A DNA stretch of 64,000 nt from Fen-999 sp041480065 (GCA_041480065.1 JBGOZF010000013.1:12954-76953), one strand, 5' to 3'. Shown: positions 29,325 through 38,539, numbered from the stretch's first letter. Made by a program: numbers and translations. Notes: generated from the letters alone by a model not told the origin.

Positions 29325-30139
29325 TGACTTACCTGGCCTCCAACAAGCCGATCACCCTGCCCGAGCTCGCGCGCATGAAGCGCGAAGCCGACAGGATCGC
29401 CATGCTCACCGGCTATGACGCCAGCTTTGCCGCGCTCGAGGACCGCTGCGGCGTCGACGTCATCCTGGTCGGCGATTCGCTGGGCAATGTCATCCAGGGC
29501 AAGACCTCGACACTGCCGGTGACCATGGAGCACATGGTCTATCACACCGAATGCGTCGCTCACCAGGCCCTGCGTCCCATGGTCGTCGCCGACCTGCCAT
29601 TCGGCGCCTACCACGAGTCGAAGGAACAGGCCATCCGCAACGCGGGCAAGCTGCTCGCTGCGGGCGCCGAGATGGTCAAGCTCGAAGGCGGCGAGGTGAT
29701 GGCCGAGACCGTGCACTTCATGACCGAGCGCGGCGTGCCGGTCTGCGCCCATATCGGCCTCACGCCTCAGTCGGTGCATGCCTTGGGCGGCTACCGCGTG
29801 CAGGGCCGCGACGAGGCCGGTGCCGCGCGCATGAAGAACGACGCCATCGCGCTCGAACAGGCCGGCGCCGCGCTGATGGTGCTGGAGATGGTGCCCTCCG
29901 GGCTAGCCGGCGAAATCACGCGCACGCTCAAGGTCTGCGCCACCATCGGCATCGGCGCCGGCCCGGACTGCGACGGCCAGGTACTCGTGCTCTACGACAT
30001 GCTCGGGCTCTACCCCGGCAGGAAGGGCCGCTTCGTCAAGGACTTCATGACCGAGGCGCAAAGCATCGAAGGCGCCGTCACGGCCTATGTCCAGGCCGTC
30101 AAGGACAAGTCCTTCCCCGCCCCCGAACACTGCTACTGA
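29324..30139 (+). CDS. panB: Ketopantoate hydroxymethyltransferase
   Basis: PanB makes ketopantoate from 2-oxoisovalerate and methylene-tetrahydrofolate, the first step of pantothenate synthesis. The 271-residue protein has MLTGYDASFAAL, the metal-binding VDVILVGDSLGNVIQG, DLPFGAYHES, KLEGG, and AHIGLTPQSVHALGGYRVQGR motifs. It starts at the ATG that shares one base with the preceding stop. panC follows 175 bp on, an unusually long gap for this pair, and that gap holds copy B of the dispersed repeat. Confidence 0.98.
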   Translation: MTYLASNKPITLPELARMKREADRIAMLTGYDASFAALEDRCGVDVILVGDSLGNVIQGKTSTLPVTMEHMVYHTECVAHQALRPMVVADLPFGAYHESKEQAIRNAGKLLAAGAEMVKLEGGEVMAETVHFMTERGVPVCAHIGLTPQSVHALGGYRVQGRDEAGAARMKNDAIALEQAGAALMVLEMVPSGLAGEITRTLKVCATIGIGAGPDCDGQVLVLYDMLGLYPGRKGRFVKDFMTEAQSIEGAVTAYVQAVKDKSFPAPEHCY

Positions 30140-30200
30140 CGCTCATGGCTCCGATGGACCACCCCGCATCATGAAATACGCTGACTTCGTAGCGCTTCAT

Positions 30201-30308
30201 GCTGGCAAATGCGCCCACCCCTCCCATCCTCCCCTCGCCGGGAGGCTACTGATTGGCTCGCTGCGCTCGATGATCACCAAGCGCACTCACCAATGTCTTT
30301 CACGCTAA
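30201..30308 (+). repeat. Dispersed 108-bp intra-operonic repeat, copy B
   Basis: This is the reverse complement of 210-317 with about 17 differences and no gap. Read along the panBC transcript it begins GCTGGCAAATGCGCC and ends TTTCACGCTAAG, six bases before the panC ATG. A CCTCCC/GGGAGG stem is kept even though the loop differs. No reading frame is shared by the copies. It separates two genes that are normally adjacent. Confidence 0.85.
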
Positions 30309-30314
30309 GCTGAA

Positions 30315-31142
30315 ATGCAGATCCACGAGACCATCGCCGGCCTGCGCGCCGCACTGAAGACGGCTGGCCGCGTCGTGCTGGTGCCGACCATGGGCAATCT
30401 CCATGAGGGCCACATCTCGCTCATGAAACAGGCGCGTAGCCACGGCGACACCGTGGTCGCCACCATCTTCGTGAACCGGCTCCAGTTCAGGCCGGGCGAG
30501 GACTTCGACAAGTACCCGCGCACCTTCGACGCCGATTGCGACAAGCTCTCGGCCGCCGGTGTCGATCTGCTGTTCGCGCCCGATGAAGCCGAGATGTATC
30601 CGCGGCCGCAGGGCTACCATGTCGAACCGCCGCCCGAACAGGCCGCAACGCTGGACGGCGAGTTCCGGCCCGGGCATTTCCGCGGCGTCGCCACGGTGGT
30701 CATGAAACTGTTCCAGATTGCCCAGCCTCAGGCGGCGCTTTTCGGCAAGAAGGACTACCAGCAGCTTCTCGTCATCCGCAACATGGTCGCCGATTTCAAT
30801 TTGCCTATCGAGGTCATTGGCGGCGAAACCGTTCGCGCCGCCGACGGCCTCGCTTTGTCCTCACGCAACGGCTACCTGTCGCAGGTCAAGCGAACCGAAG
30901 CGCCGCGCCTGTTCAGGACTCTGACCAAAGTGGTAGGTCAGATCCGCGCCGGCAATCGTGATTTCCAGACTCTCGAGTGGCTGGCGACCGCCGAATTGCT
31001 GGCTGCAGGCTGGTTTCCGGACTATGTTGCGGTGCGCAAAACGTTTGATCTACAATTGCCGGCCGTTCACGACTCCGGCTTGGTGGTTCTGGCTGCGGCG
31101 CGCCTCGGCAACACCCGCCTGATCGACAACCTGGAAGTCTAG
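30315..31142 (+). CDS. panC: Pantoate-beta-alanine ligase
   Basis: PanC joins pantoate and beta-alanine with ATP to give pantothenate. The 275-residue protein has the N-terminal VPTMGNLHEGHISLMKQA (HIGH-type motif), FVNRLQFRPGEDFDKYPRT, the FRGVATVVMKLFQI helix, KKDYQQLLVIRNMV and the KMSKS-like ALSSRNGYLS. It is complete. The ATG at 30315 is fixed by the conserved MQIHETIAGLR start, but no Shine-Dalgarno sequence is present: the dispersed repeat runs to within six bases of it. Translation may depend on that repeat or be weak. Confidence 0.97.
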   Translation: MQIHETIAGLRAALKTAGRVVLVPTMGNLHEGHISLMKQARSHGDTVVATIFVNRLQFRPGEDFDKYPRTFDADCDKLSAAGVDLLFAPDEAEMYPRPQGYHVEPPPEQAATLDGEFRPGHFRGVATVVMKLFQIAQPQAALFGKKDYQQLLVIRNMVADFNLPIEVIGGETVRAADGLALSSRNGYLSQVKRTEAPRLFRTLTKVVGQIRAGNRDFQTLEWLATAELLAAGWFPDYVAVRKTFDLQLPAVHDSGLVVLAAARLGNTRLIDNLEV

Positions 31143-31215
31143 CGGGCCCCGGAAACCGTCGCGGATTCGCGTGGGCCGCGTGAGTTGTCGTCCCCCTTTG
31201 ACCAGAGGATCTACC

Positions 31216-31599
31216 GTGCAACGAATGATGCTGAAATCAAAGCTCCACCGCGTCACCGTGACGCAGGCCGAACTCCATTACGAAGGCTCCTGCGCCATCG
31301 ATGAGGATCTCCTCGACGCCGCCGACATCAGGGAATACCAGCAGATCGAAATCTGGAACGTCAATAACGGCGAGCGTTTCACCACCTACGCCATCAGGGC
31401 CGAACGCGGCTCGGGGACCATCTCAGTGAACGGTGCCGCGGCACGCAAGGCTGCGCCGGGCGACTTGTTGATCATTGCGACATTCGCCATGTACAACGAA
31501 CTCGAACTCGCCAAGTTCGAGCCGGATCTGGTGTACGTGGATGCCCGCAACCGAATGACCCGTCGCAGCAGGAGCATTCCGGCCCAGGCCGCCGCCTGA
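31216..31599 (+). CDS. panD: Aspartate 1-decarboxylase precursor
   Basis: PanD makes beta-alanine from aspartate, supplying PanC. The 127-residue precursor cleaves itself between Gly and Ser in HYEGSCAID (residues 24-25 by family numbering) to form the pyruvoyl cofactor. The GTG at 31216, with GAGGA seven bases upstream, gives the expected MQRMMLKSKLHRVTVTQ start. The end is longer and more basic than E. coli PanD (RNRMTRRSRS). It completes panB-panC-panD on one strand. Confidence 0.97.
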   Translation: MQRMMLKSKLHRVTVTQAELHYEGSCAIDEDLLDAADIREYQQIEIWNVNNGERFTTYAIRAERGSGTISVNGAAARKAAPGDLLIIATFAMYNELELAKFEPDLVYVDARNRMTRRSRSIPAQAAA

Positions 31600-31620
31600 T
31601 CTGCCGCCGATTCCGCGTCC

Positions 31621-32952
31621 TCACTTGAAGGAGGCGGGATCGAGTCCGTGGCGCGCCAGCAACTTGTAGAACTCGGTCCGGTTCCGTTGCGCAAGCCGTG
31701 CCGCACGGGCCACGTTACCCGCAGTCGTCTGGAGCAGTTGCGCCAGATAATCGCGCTCGAACGCCCGCCGCGCATCGTCGAAGCCGGCCATGTTGCGTTC
31801 CTGTTCTTCCCGTAGCAGGCGCCGCACCAGCGTTGCCGGCACCAACGTAGTCACCGACAGACGCAGCGCCTGCTCGACGATGTTCTCCAATTGACGGACG
31901 TTGCCCGGCCAGGGCGCTTCCTGCATCAACGCCAAGGCCTCGGGAGAGAAGCGGCGTTCGCCGCCATGGCGCGCGACGAACGATGCCACCAGGGCCGGGA
32001 TATCCTCTTGCCTTTCCGAGAGGGACGGTACGCGCAGGTTCGATGCGCCCAGCGCATAGTAGAGGTCGGCGCGAAAGCCACCGTCGCGAACAGCCCGGTC
32101 AAGCGGCATGGCGCTGGCAGCGATGATGCGCACATCGGGCAGGCCGGAACGGGACCGGCCGAACATCTCCGCCGTGCTATGCACCAACGGCAGCAATCTC
32201 GCCTGTGCCACCGCGGACAGGGCGCCCACCTCGTCAATGAACAGGGTGCCGCCCTTGGCCGCAAGCATCAGCGGCCCGACACCGGCAGCGCCTGCCGACT
32301 GCTTGTCTCCGCCACCGCCGAACAGCTGCGCCTCCAGTTCGGCCGTGGGTAGCGTGGCACTGGGCGCCACCACGAAAGGCTTGCCGACGCGCGGGCTAAT
32401 TTCGTGAATCGCCTTGGCCAGGGTTGCCTTGCCGGAACCCGTGGCCCCGACAATCAGCAGCGGCCGGTCGTCCTCGGCAGCCCGTCTCGCCTGCCGCAGC
32501 AGTTCGTCCATCACGACGCTCACCGAGACGATCGCCGCCCGCCAGCGGCCGTCCTCCGCGGCCGCCATTACCGGCGGCGAGAGTGCCACGGCAGCAGCCA
32601 CTCGTTCGAGCAGTTCGCGGCCATCGAAAGGCTTGGTCAGAAAACTGAAGACGCCGCGCTGGGTGGCGGCGACGGCGTCCGGAATAGTGCCGTGCGCGGT
32701 CAGAATGATCACCGGCACGGTCGGCGCTTCTTCGTGCAGGCGCTGGAACAGCGCATGGCCATCCATGCCGCTCATGCGCAGGTCGGTAATCACCGCTTGC
32801 GGACGTTCGCTGCGGAAACGTTCGATCGCTTCCTCGCCCGACGCGGCCTGAGTGACGTCGTATCCCGCCACCGAGAGCCGAACGCCGATCAGGTGCAGCA
32901 GGTCGGGATCATCGTCAACTACCAGGATCTTGGCCTTGTTCATGTCATTCAC
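31621..32952 (-). CDS. glrR: GlrR/QseF-type response regulator lacking the sigma-54 contact motif
   Basis: The 443-residue protein has a receiver (ILVVDDDPDLLHL, Asp in VITDLRMSGMDG), a AAA+ domain with Walker A GATGSGKATLAKAIHE and Walker B GGTLFIDEVG, the WPGNVRQLENIVEQ segment, and a Fis-type DNA-binding end (GNVARAARLAQRNRTEFYKLL). Where enhancer-binding proteins carry GAFTGA it reads LFGGGGDKQSAGAAGVG, so the loop that contacts sigma-54 is absent. Its order behind kinase and lipoprotein genes matches E. coli glrK-qseG-glrR. The GTG at 32952 overlaps the lipoprotein stop (GTGA); ATG 32943 is an alternative. Confidence 0.88.
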   Translation of the reverse strand: MNDMNKAKILVVDDDPDLLHLIGVRLSVAGYDVTQAASGEEAIERFRSERPQAVITDLRMSGMDGHALFQRLHEEAPTVPVIILTAHGTIPDAVAATQRGVFSFLTKPFDGRELLERVAAAVALSPPVMAAAEDGRWRAAIVSVSVVMDELLRQARRAAEDDRPLLIVGATGSGKATLAKAIHEISPRVGKPFVVAPSATLPTAELEAQLFGGGGDKQSAGAAGVGPLMLAAKGGTLFIDEVGALSAVAQARLLPLVHSTAEMFGRSRSGLPDVRIIAASAMPLDRAVRDGGFRADLYYALGASNLRVPSLSERQEDIPALVASFVARHGGERRFSPEALALMQEAPWPGNVRQLENIVEQALRLSVTTLVPATLVRRLLREEQERNMAGFDDARRAFERDYLAQLLQTTAGNVARAARLAQRNRTEFYKLLARHGLDPASFK

Positions 32953-33518
32953 TTGCGCGCCGGCTTGAGCGTATTCCTGTCGATCTCCCTCAGGGCATCG
33001 AGCTTCTGCTGGAGGTCCTCAACCTTCTTGCGCTCATCATGGAGCAATGCTTCGGTACGCCTCAGTTCGCCTTGCTGCGACACGTCCGCGCGACGCTGTT
33101 CGTCCTTGATCAGGCGCTGACGTTCGACGGTCAGTCGATAGAGCAACTGCGCCACTTGACGTCGCAGCGTCGGACTGGTGTCCGTTGACCATTCTGCAAT
33201 CATGGATATCACCCGCGCATCGTCGCGCCACGGTGCCTGCGGCAGGCAGAGCGCCAAGACCAGGCGCAGGCGGTTCGACTCGTTGGGGCTTTGTTCGAAC
33301 GCCGCCTGAGCCGCAGTGAACTCTCGCTTCTGTTCCTCGGTCGGCTGGCTGGCGAGGCGCTCGAACCATGCCAGCAGTTGTGAGACTTCGCGACCATCCG
33401 CTGCGCGCGCCGGCGAGGTCGCCGGTGCCTCGGGCTGGGTCTCGGGCAGGATTACACAGGCCGACAAGCCCAGACAAACGGTAGCGATCGACAATCTTGC
33501 CAGGCGAAACCAAGTCAT
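32949..33518 (-). CDS. qseG: QseG/YfhG-like lipoprotein
   Basis: The 189-residue precursor has a lipoprotein signal ending in the lipobox LSAC (Cys 21). After a Pro/Ala-rich linker come helices, including a C-terminal coiled coil from about residue 130 to 185 (ERQRLIKDEQRRADVSQQ onward, DERKKVEDLQQKLDALRE). Sequence identity to QseG cannot be judged by eye; the assignment rests on its place between glrK and glrR homologues, with four-base overlaps at both ends. In enterobacteria QseG is an outer-membrane lipoprotein that stimulates the kinase. Confidence 0.75.
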   Translation of the reverse strand: MTWFRLARLSIATVCLGLSACVILPETQPEAPATSPARAADGREVSQLLAWFERLASQPTEEQKREFTAAQAAFEQSPNESNRLRLVLALCLPQAPWRDDARVISMIAEWSTDTSPTLRRQVAQLLYRLTVERQRLIKDEQRRADVSQQGELRRTEALLHDERKKVEDLQQKLDALREIDRNTLKPARK

Positions 33519-34945
33519 CCCGCAGGTCCTCTCTTGGGCAAGGAAACACGAAAATGGGCGCCAACCGCCGAGTCTACGATCTCCAGGCTGCCACCATGGG
33601 CAACGGCAAACTCGCGCGCTATGGCGAGCCCGAGTCCGATGCCGATGACGTCCTTCGAATTCGAACTGCGATAGAACGGCTCGAAGATCCGCTGCCGGTC
33701 GTCCTCCGGCACTCCCCGGCCCTGGTCGGCGACATCGAGCACCGCTAGACGGCCCTCCAGGCTCAGGGTCAGGGAAACCGTGCCCCCCTCCGGAGAGAAC
33801 TTGATCGCGTTGGAAACCAGGTTGTTCACGACAGTCGTCAGCTCCTCGCGGCCTCCGGTCACGGTAATCGGCGCCAGCGAGCCGGAAAAGCGCAAGCGCT
33901 TGTCGCGGGCGGCCAGTTGATGAGTCGCCAGCACCTGCTGGATCAACTCGTCCAGACGCACGCGAACGGGTTCCAGGCGATCACCGGCATACCCGGCCTG
34001 TTGCAGTTTCAGCAAACCATCGATCAGCGCCTGCAAGCGCAAGGCGTTGTTGCGCATAATACCCACGATCTTGCCTTGGCCGGGCGTCAACGATCCGGCG
34101 GCACCTTCGGTAAGCAGGCTCGATCCCTCGCGCAGCGCCGCCAGAGGCGTCTTCAGTTCGTGCGACACGTGGCGCAGCACCAGCGTGCGCTGTTCCTCCA
34201 GGGCCAACAGCCGTCGCCGCAGCCAGTCCAAGCGGCGGCCCACCTCTTGCATATCCTTTGGTCCGTCCAGTCGGATCTCGTTGTCCAGCTTACCCTCACC
34301 CAAGGATTTCACGGCCTGCTCGAAACGTCGCCACAGACGTGTGATCAACACCCGGCCGAAACTGCCGAACAGGACCACGGCCGCCAATCCGAGCGCCTGC
34401 GCCAACATCAGGCGCTGATGCAGCCGCGTGCTTTCCTGACGAAACGACTCCACCTCCCGGTCGGCGATTCGGCCGGTATCCGTCAACACCTGATGCAGTC
34501 GGGGCTTGAGGTCGCCCAAGATGGCACGAAGCTCGCCCGCCTTCAGGCTACCGTTCTGGAAACCCTGGTACGCCGCCGCTTCCGTTGCCAAAATGGTCCC
34601 AACCTGGTCGGAGATGTCGGTCAACAAGGGTATCGCGGCATATTCCCGCGCGCTCGACAACCAGTTGCGGCGCAAGGTATCGTAGTCGTCAAGCAGCGAG
34701 CGATCGGCGAGAACCTCGTACTGACGCAGGATGCGATCCATGGCGCCGAGATCGTCAGGCAACTCCCAACCCAGTCGCGCGGCCAGCGATGCCTGGCGCG
34801 TGACCGCCTCGCTGCGCAACGTCAGGCTCTCGATACTGGACGCAACGTAGGCGATGGCGATGATCAACGGCAGCGCGACGACGATGTTTCCCAACAGGAT
34901 CAATCGCAGGAAGGAACGCGGGTAAAACTGCCTCACGGATGTCAT
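33515..34945 (-). CDS. glrK: GlrK/QseE-type sensor histidine kinase
   Basis: The 476-residue inner-membrane kinase has a first helix at residues 13-36, a periplasmic helical sensor of about 140 residues, a second helix near 180-205 (LMLAQALGLAAVVLFGSFG), a HAMP-like linker, the phosphoacceptor motif LRHVSHELKTPLAALREG, and the ATPase with NNLVSNAIKFSPEGG, DQGRGVPEDDRQRIFEPF and IGIGLGLAIAREFA. A short periplasmic domain and the lipoprotein and GlrR partners indicate the GlrK branch, known for envelope stress and small-RNA control in enterobacteria. Confidence 0.9.
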   Translation of the reverse strand: MTSVRQFYPRSFLRLILLGNIVVALPLIIAIAYVASSIESLTLRSEAVTRQASLAARLGWELPDDLGAMDRILRQYEVLADRSLLDDYDTLRRNWLSSAREYAAIPLLTDISDQVGTILATEAAAYQGFQNGSLKAGELRAILGDLKPRLHQVLTDTGRIADREVESFRQESTRLHQRLMLAQALGLAAVVLFGSFGRVLITRLWRRFEQAVKSLGEGKLDNEIRLDGPKDMQEVGRRLDWLRRRLLALEEQRTLVLRHVSHELKTPLAALREGSSLLTEGAAGSLTPGQGKIVGIMRNNALRLQALIDGLLKLQQAGYAGDRLEPVRVRLDELIQQVLATHQLAARDKRLRFSGSLAPITVTGGREELTTVVNNLVSNAIKFSPEGGTVSLTLSLEGRLAVLDVADQGRGVPEDDRQRIFEPFYRSSNSKDVIGIGLGLAIAREFAVAHGGSLEIVDSAVGAHFRVSLPKRGPAG

Positions 34946-35142
34946 GGTAAGTCACACGAAGATATGGCCGAAGTGTCGGGCACAGGCGACGGTAGCACGG
35001 CACCGCCCTGGTCGCCAAGATGGCAAATTCGCCGGCGCCAACTGCAAGGATACTATGCCGGCCGCATTTCAAGCACCGGGCTGACAGTGAAGCGGCCCGA
35101 AAAGCCCGCGCGCAATGCAAATCGGCCGGTGGCTGGCGCCCC

Positions 35143-35583
35143 TTACCGTGCCGGTGGTGCCCGGTCAATGCCGCCGATGACGAAACCCGGCCCGACGCCG
35201 CGCTTGCGAAACCAGCCCACGTTCATCTCGAGTGCAAATCTGGCGGGCTTGGCGGCGCAGTGGTTGTTCTCCGTCTGGGGCTGCATTTCCTCGACGTTGA
35301 TGATCTTTCCGTTCTCGTCAAGAAAGGCAACCGACAGCGCAATCAGCGTCTTCTTCATCCACATGCAGTGCCGCGCGTCGGCATCAAAAACAAACAGCAT
35401 GCCCCGCTGCGGCGCCAGGTACTCGCGTTGCATCAGTCCGACCATGCGGCTGGACTCGGTATTGACGACTTCGGCTTCGATACGGTGCATGCCGGCGGAC
35501 AACTCAAGCGTCCGGGAATTTTGCGCCTCTGCCGGCAGGTTCGCCAGGAATGCGGCAGCGATGACGACGGCGTATCGGCTCAT
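35143..35583 (-). CDS. DUF192 secreted protein
   Basis: The 146-residue precursor has a signal peptide (AVVIAAAFLANLPAEA) and a DUF192 domain with EAEVVNTESSRMVGLMQREYLAPQRGMLFVFDADARHCMWMKKTLIALSVAFLDENGKI. The family is widespread, periplasmic or extracellular, and without a proven function. I prefer the ATG at 35583, with GAGG six bases upstream; that puts the signal peptide at the very start. It follows the DUF1854 gene by 8 bp and may be its operon partner. Confidence 0.9.
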   Translation of the reverse strand: MSRYAVVIAAAFLANLPAEAQNSRTLELSAGMHRIEAEVVNTESSRMVGLMQREYLAPQRGMLFVFDADARHCMWMKKTLIALSVAFLDENGKIINVEEMQPQTENNHCAAKPARFALEMNVGWFRKRGVGPGFVIGGIDRAPPAR

Positions 35584-35591
35584 GACTATCC

Positions 35592-36062
35592 TCACAGGAA
35601 GCGGTCCAGCAGCCGACGACTCGCTCTGTCCATGGCAGCGATGTCGCGGATGCGAAAATGTATGCCGTGGCTGTCTGCGATCAGCAGGCCGGTCTGGCCA
35701 AGGCGGCGAATATCCTCCTCACCTTTGAGGACAAACGAGGTGTCGCCGCGATCGGTGCGCGCGTGCCAGGTGCTCGGCGTGGCGAAGCTTGAAACGCCTC
35801 GGATCTGCAGGATCTCCGGAATGAAGTCGCGACTGGCCAATTCCTCTTCCACAAGCGCCCGCGTGCTGCCGGACAGTTCGTCCATCCGGTCGATCCAGGC
35901 CACCTCGTGCCCGTCGGCCCCCACCAGGGCGAGACTCTCGCCCGGCGCCGCCAGCGGAAAGGCGCGCACCGGCACGACATCTTCGTGGATCTCGCCTGCT
36001 GGGCCGGTGAAGACCAGTCGCCCGAAGCGATTGCGGGCGAGTTGAAAGTCAGTTCTCGGCAT
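35592..36062 (-). CDS. Cyanophycin-associated DUF1854 protein
   Basis: The 156-residue protein (FQLARNRFGRLVFTGPAG, VRAFPLAAPGESLALVGADGHEVAWIDRMDEL, EILQIRGVSSFATPSTWHARTDRGDTSFVLKGEEDIRRL) matches the DUF1854 family, which in beta-proteobacteria is regularly found with cyanophycin synthetase genes. No enzyme motif is evident. Its start overlaps the ABC transporter's end by 14 bases, the usual arrangement. A role in handling or sensing cyanophycin is an inference from genome context only. Confidence 0.85.
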   Translation of the reverse strand: MPRTDFQLARNRFGRLVFTGPAGEIHEDVVPVRAFPLAAPGESLALVGADGHEVAWIDRMDELSGSTRALVEEELASRDFIPEILQIRGVSSFATPSTWHARTDRGDTSFVLKGEEDIRRLGQTGLLIADSHGIHFRIRDIAAMDRASRRLLDRFL

Positions 36063-38136
36063 CGTCTTCCTGATCCTCCCGTTCGTCCTGCCTGGTCTCC
36101 GATTCCGTGTCGACGTTGCGCGCCTGGGCCTGATAAAGCCGGTAGTAGTGGCCTTCGCAGGCCATGAGTTGGTCGTGGTTGCCGGTTTCGACGATGCGCC
36201 CCCTGTCCATCACGATCAGGCGATCGGCCTTGCGCAGCGTGGACAACCGGTGGGCGATGGCGATCGTGGTGCGGCCGCGGACCAGATTGTCCAGCGCCTT
36301 CTGGATTTCCTTTTCCGTTTCCGTATCCACCGACGACGTCGCCTCGTCGAGAATCAGCAGGCGTGGGTCGATCAGGAGCGCGCGTGCGATCGAGATACGC
36401 TGTCGCTCGCCGCCGGAAAGTCCCTGGCCGCGCTCGCCGACCAGCGAGTCGTAGCCGTGCGGCAGACGCAGGATGAATTCGTGGGCATGGGCGGCACGGG
36501 CGGCAGCAACGATTTCCTGCCGGCTGGCGTCGGGCTTGCCATAGGCGATGTTCTCGGCAATGGTGCCGAAGAACAGAAACGGCTCCTGCAATACGAGGCC
36601 AATGTTGCGCCGGTATTCGGCGACCGGCAGCGAGCGGATGTCGACGCCGTCAACGCGGATGGAACCCTCGCTGACGTCGTAGAAGCGGCAGATCAGGTTG
36701 ACCAGCGTGCTCTTGCCGGAGCCGCTGTGTCCCACCAGCCCGATCATCTCGCCGGGTAGGATCGCCAGATCGACATTGCGGATGACGGCGCGATTGCCGT
36801 AGCGGAAGCCGATGTCGCGAATCTCGATCTGGCCGGTCAACTCCGGGAGATGAACGGGTTGACTGGGCTCGGGCACGCTGGAGACATGATCGAGGATGTC
36901 GAAGATCCGCTTCGCCCCCGCCGCCGCCTTTTGCGTCACCGAGACGATGCGGCTCATCGAGTCGAGCCGGGTGTAGAAGCGCCCGATATAGGCAAGGAAA
37001 GCCGTCAACACACCGACAGTGATCTGTTTTTGCGAGATCTGCCAGATGCCGAAGGCCCAGACGACCAGGATGCCGATTTCGGTAAGCAGAGACACCGTCG
37101 GCGAAAACAGCGACCAGATCTTGTTGATGCGGTCGTTGACCGCGAGGTTGTGCCGGTTGGCCACGCGGAAACGCTCGGCTTCGCGCCGCTCCTGGGCGAA
37201 GGCCTTGACGACGCGGATGCCGGGAATCGTGTCGGCAAGCACATTGGTCACTTCCGACCAGACGCGGTCGATCTTCTCGAAGCCGGTACGCAGCCTGTCT
37301 CTCACGACGTGAATCATCCAGGCGATGAAGGGCAGCGGCAGCAGCGTGATCGCGGCCAGCCAGGGGTTGATCGAGAACAGGATGGCCGAGGTCATGACGA
37401 TCATCAGGACATCGGTGGCGAAATCGAGCAGGTGCAGCGACAGGAAGACGCAGATGCGGTCGGACTCGGAACCGATGCGCGCCATCAGATCCCCGGTACG
37501 CTTGCCGCCGAAGTACTCGAGGGACAACTGCAGCAGATGTTCGTAAGTGGCGGTGCGCAAGTCGGCGCCGATGCGCTCGGAGACCAGCGCGAGAATGTAG
37601 GTGCGTGCCCAGCCGAGGCCCCATGCCAGCAGCGCTGCACCCAGCAGCCCGCCCAAGTAACCCGAAACCAGGACAACATCGATGGGGGCGCCGTTCTGGA
37701 ATGGAATCAACACCTTATCCATCAGGGGCATCGACAGGTAGGGCGGCACCAGAGTCGCCGCGGTCGCCGCCAGGGTGAGCAGAAAACCAGCCAATAGTTG
37801 GCCCTGGTAAGGCTTGGTAAAACGCCACAAGCGGAACAGCGTCCAGGTCGAGGGGGGGGTCTGCGTTACCCGAGTGCAGATCGGGCATTCCTCCTGACCA
37901 GGTTCCAGAGGCGCCTTGCACTGCGGGCAGATCGATTCGGTCTCGCTAAGGACCGCTTCGCCGGTCAGGCGGCTTTGCGACTGCCGGCCAAACTGATCGA
38001 CCAGACGATGAACCGCGATCTCCTGTGCCAGGGTATAGCGCCAGCAGGCCAGCCGCGCCTGCTCATCGCGCAACTCCAGGCTGCCGACGCCGCCATGATC
38101 GTGGCTTTGCAGCGTCAGTCCGTGCCTGTAGGCCAT
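36049..38136 (-). CDS. Cyanophycin-associated ABC exporter (main part, after a frameshift)
   Basis: This 695-codon frame carries a zinc-ribbon-like CPQCKAPLEPGQEECPIC near residue 70, six membrane helices (residues about 100-390) and an ABC ATPase with Walker A GLVGHSGSGKSTLV, the LSGGERQR signature and Walker B LLILDEAT. It is a type IV exporter half-transporter of the MsbA shape, of the kind located next to cphA genes. The segment just after the start (LTLQSHDHGGVGSLELRDEQARL) belongs with the N-terminal piece encoded in another frame at 38115-38348. The ATG at 38136 may be only an internal methionine, so the intact protein would be about 760 residues. Confidence 0.85.
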   Translation of the reverse strand: MAYRHGLTLQSHDHGGVGSLELRDEQARLACWRYTLAQEIAVHRLVDQFGRQSQSRLTGEAVLSETESICPQCKAPLEPGQEECPICTRVTQTPPSTWTLFRLWRFTKPYQGQLLAGFLLTLAATAATLVPPYLSMPLMDKVLIPFQNGAPIDVVLVSGYLGGLLGAALLAWGLGWARTYILALVSERIGADLRTATYEHLLQLSLEYFGGKRTGDLMARIGSESDRICVFLSLHLLDFATDVLMIVMTSAILFSINPWLAAITLLPLPFIAWMIHVVRDRLRTGFEKIDRVWSEVTNVLADTIPGIRVVKAFAQERREAERFRVANRHNLAVNDRINKIWSLFSPTVSLLTEIGILVVWAFGIWQISQKQITVGVLTAFLAYIGRFYTRLDSMSRIVSVTQKAAAGAKRIFDILDHVSSVPEPSQPVHLPELTGQIEIRDIGFRYGNRAVIRNVDLAILPGEMIGLVGHSGSGKSTLVNLICRFYDVSEGSIRVDGVDIRSLPVAEYRRNIGLVLQEPFLFFGTIAENIAYGKPDASRQEIVAAARAAHAHEFILRLPHGYDSLVGERGQGLSGGERQRISIARALLIDPRLLILDEATSSVDTETEKEIQKALDNLVRGRTTIAIAHRLSTLRKADRLIVMDRGRIVETGNHDQLMACEGHYYRLYQAQARNVDTESETRQDEREDQEDDAEN

Positions 38137-38348
38137 TCCTGCCAGGTCGCATCACGCCGCGCTTTCGCCAGCAGACGCCGGTCGGTGACGGCCACCAATC
38201 CGGCCGAGAAACGCAGTTCGGCGTCGAGATCCGCTTCGACCCATGCCAGCACTTCTTCGCCGGGCGCCAACAGGGAAGCGACGTCAGCCTGCCAAGCCCC
38301 GGGGGCGGAAACCGTCGCAGACGCATGTGCAATAGGCAGGGTAGTCAT
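38115..38348 (-). pseudogene. N-terminal piece of the cyanophycin-associated ABC transporter, out of frame
   Basis: From ATG 38348 the frame encodes about 77 residues (LLAPGEEVLAWVEADLDAELRF, VAVTDRRLLAKARRDATWQEWP) and stops at 38115, within the first codons of the main transporter frame. The content is what one expects at the N-terminus of cyanophycin-associated ABC transporters, directly before the GLTLQSHDHGGVG block. One lost base near 38115-38125 would explain the split. It may be a sequencing error, a real mutation, or two separately translated chains. Confidence 0.65.
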
Positions 38349-38539
38349 CGAGAAGCAAGCATGGAGGGGCTGCAAGTATACCTTCTCGCACCGGCTTGCC
38401 CGACAGTCGCCGGACCGTGACGATATCGTGAGGCAAGACGACCTGCCGGCGCGGGTAAACCAATTCGCGACCTGCGCGTTAAGAGCGCATCGGGCCTATT
38501 ATTGCCGAATTATTAATCCCGCCCTATCCTTCCCGGTAC

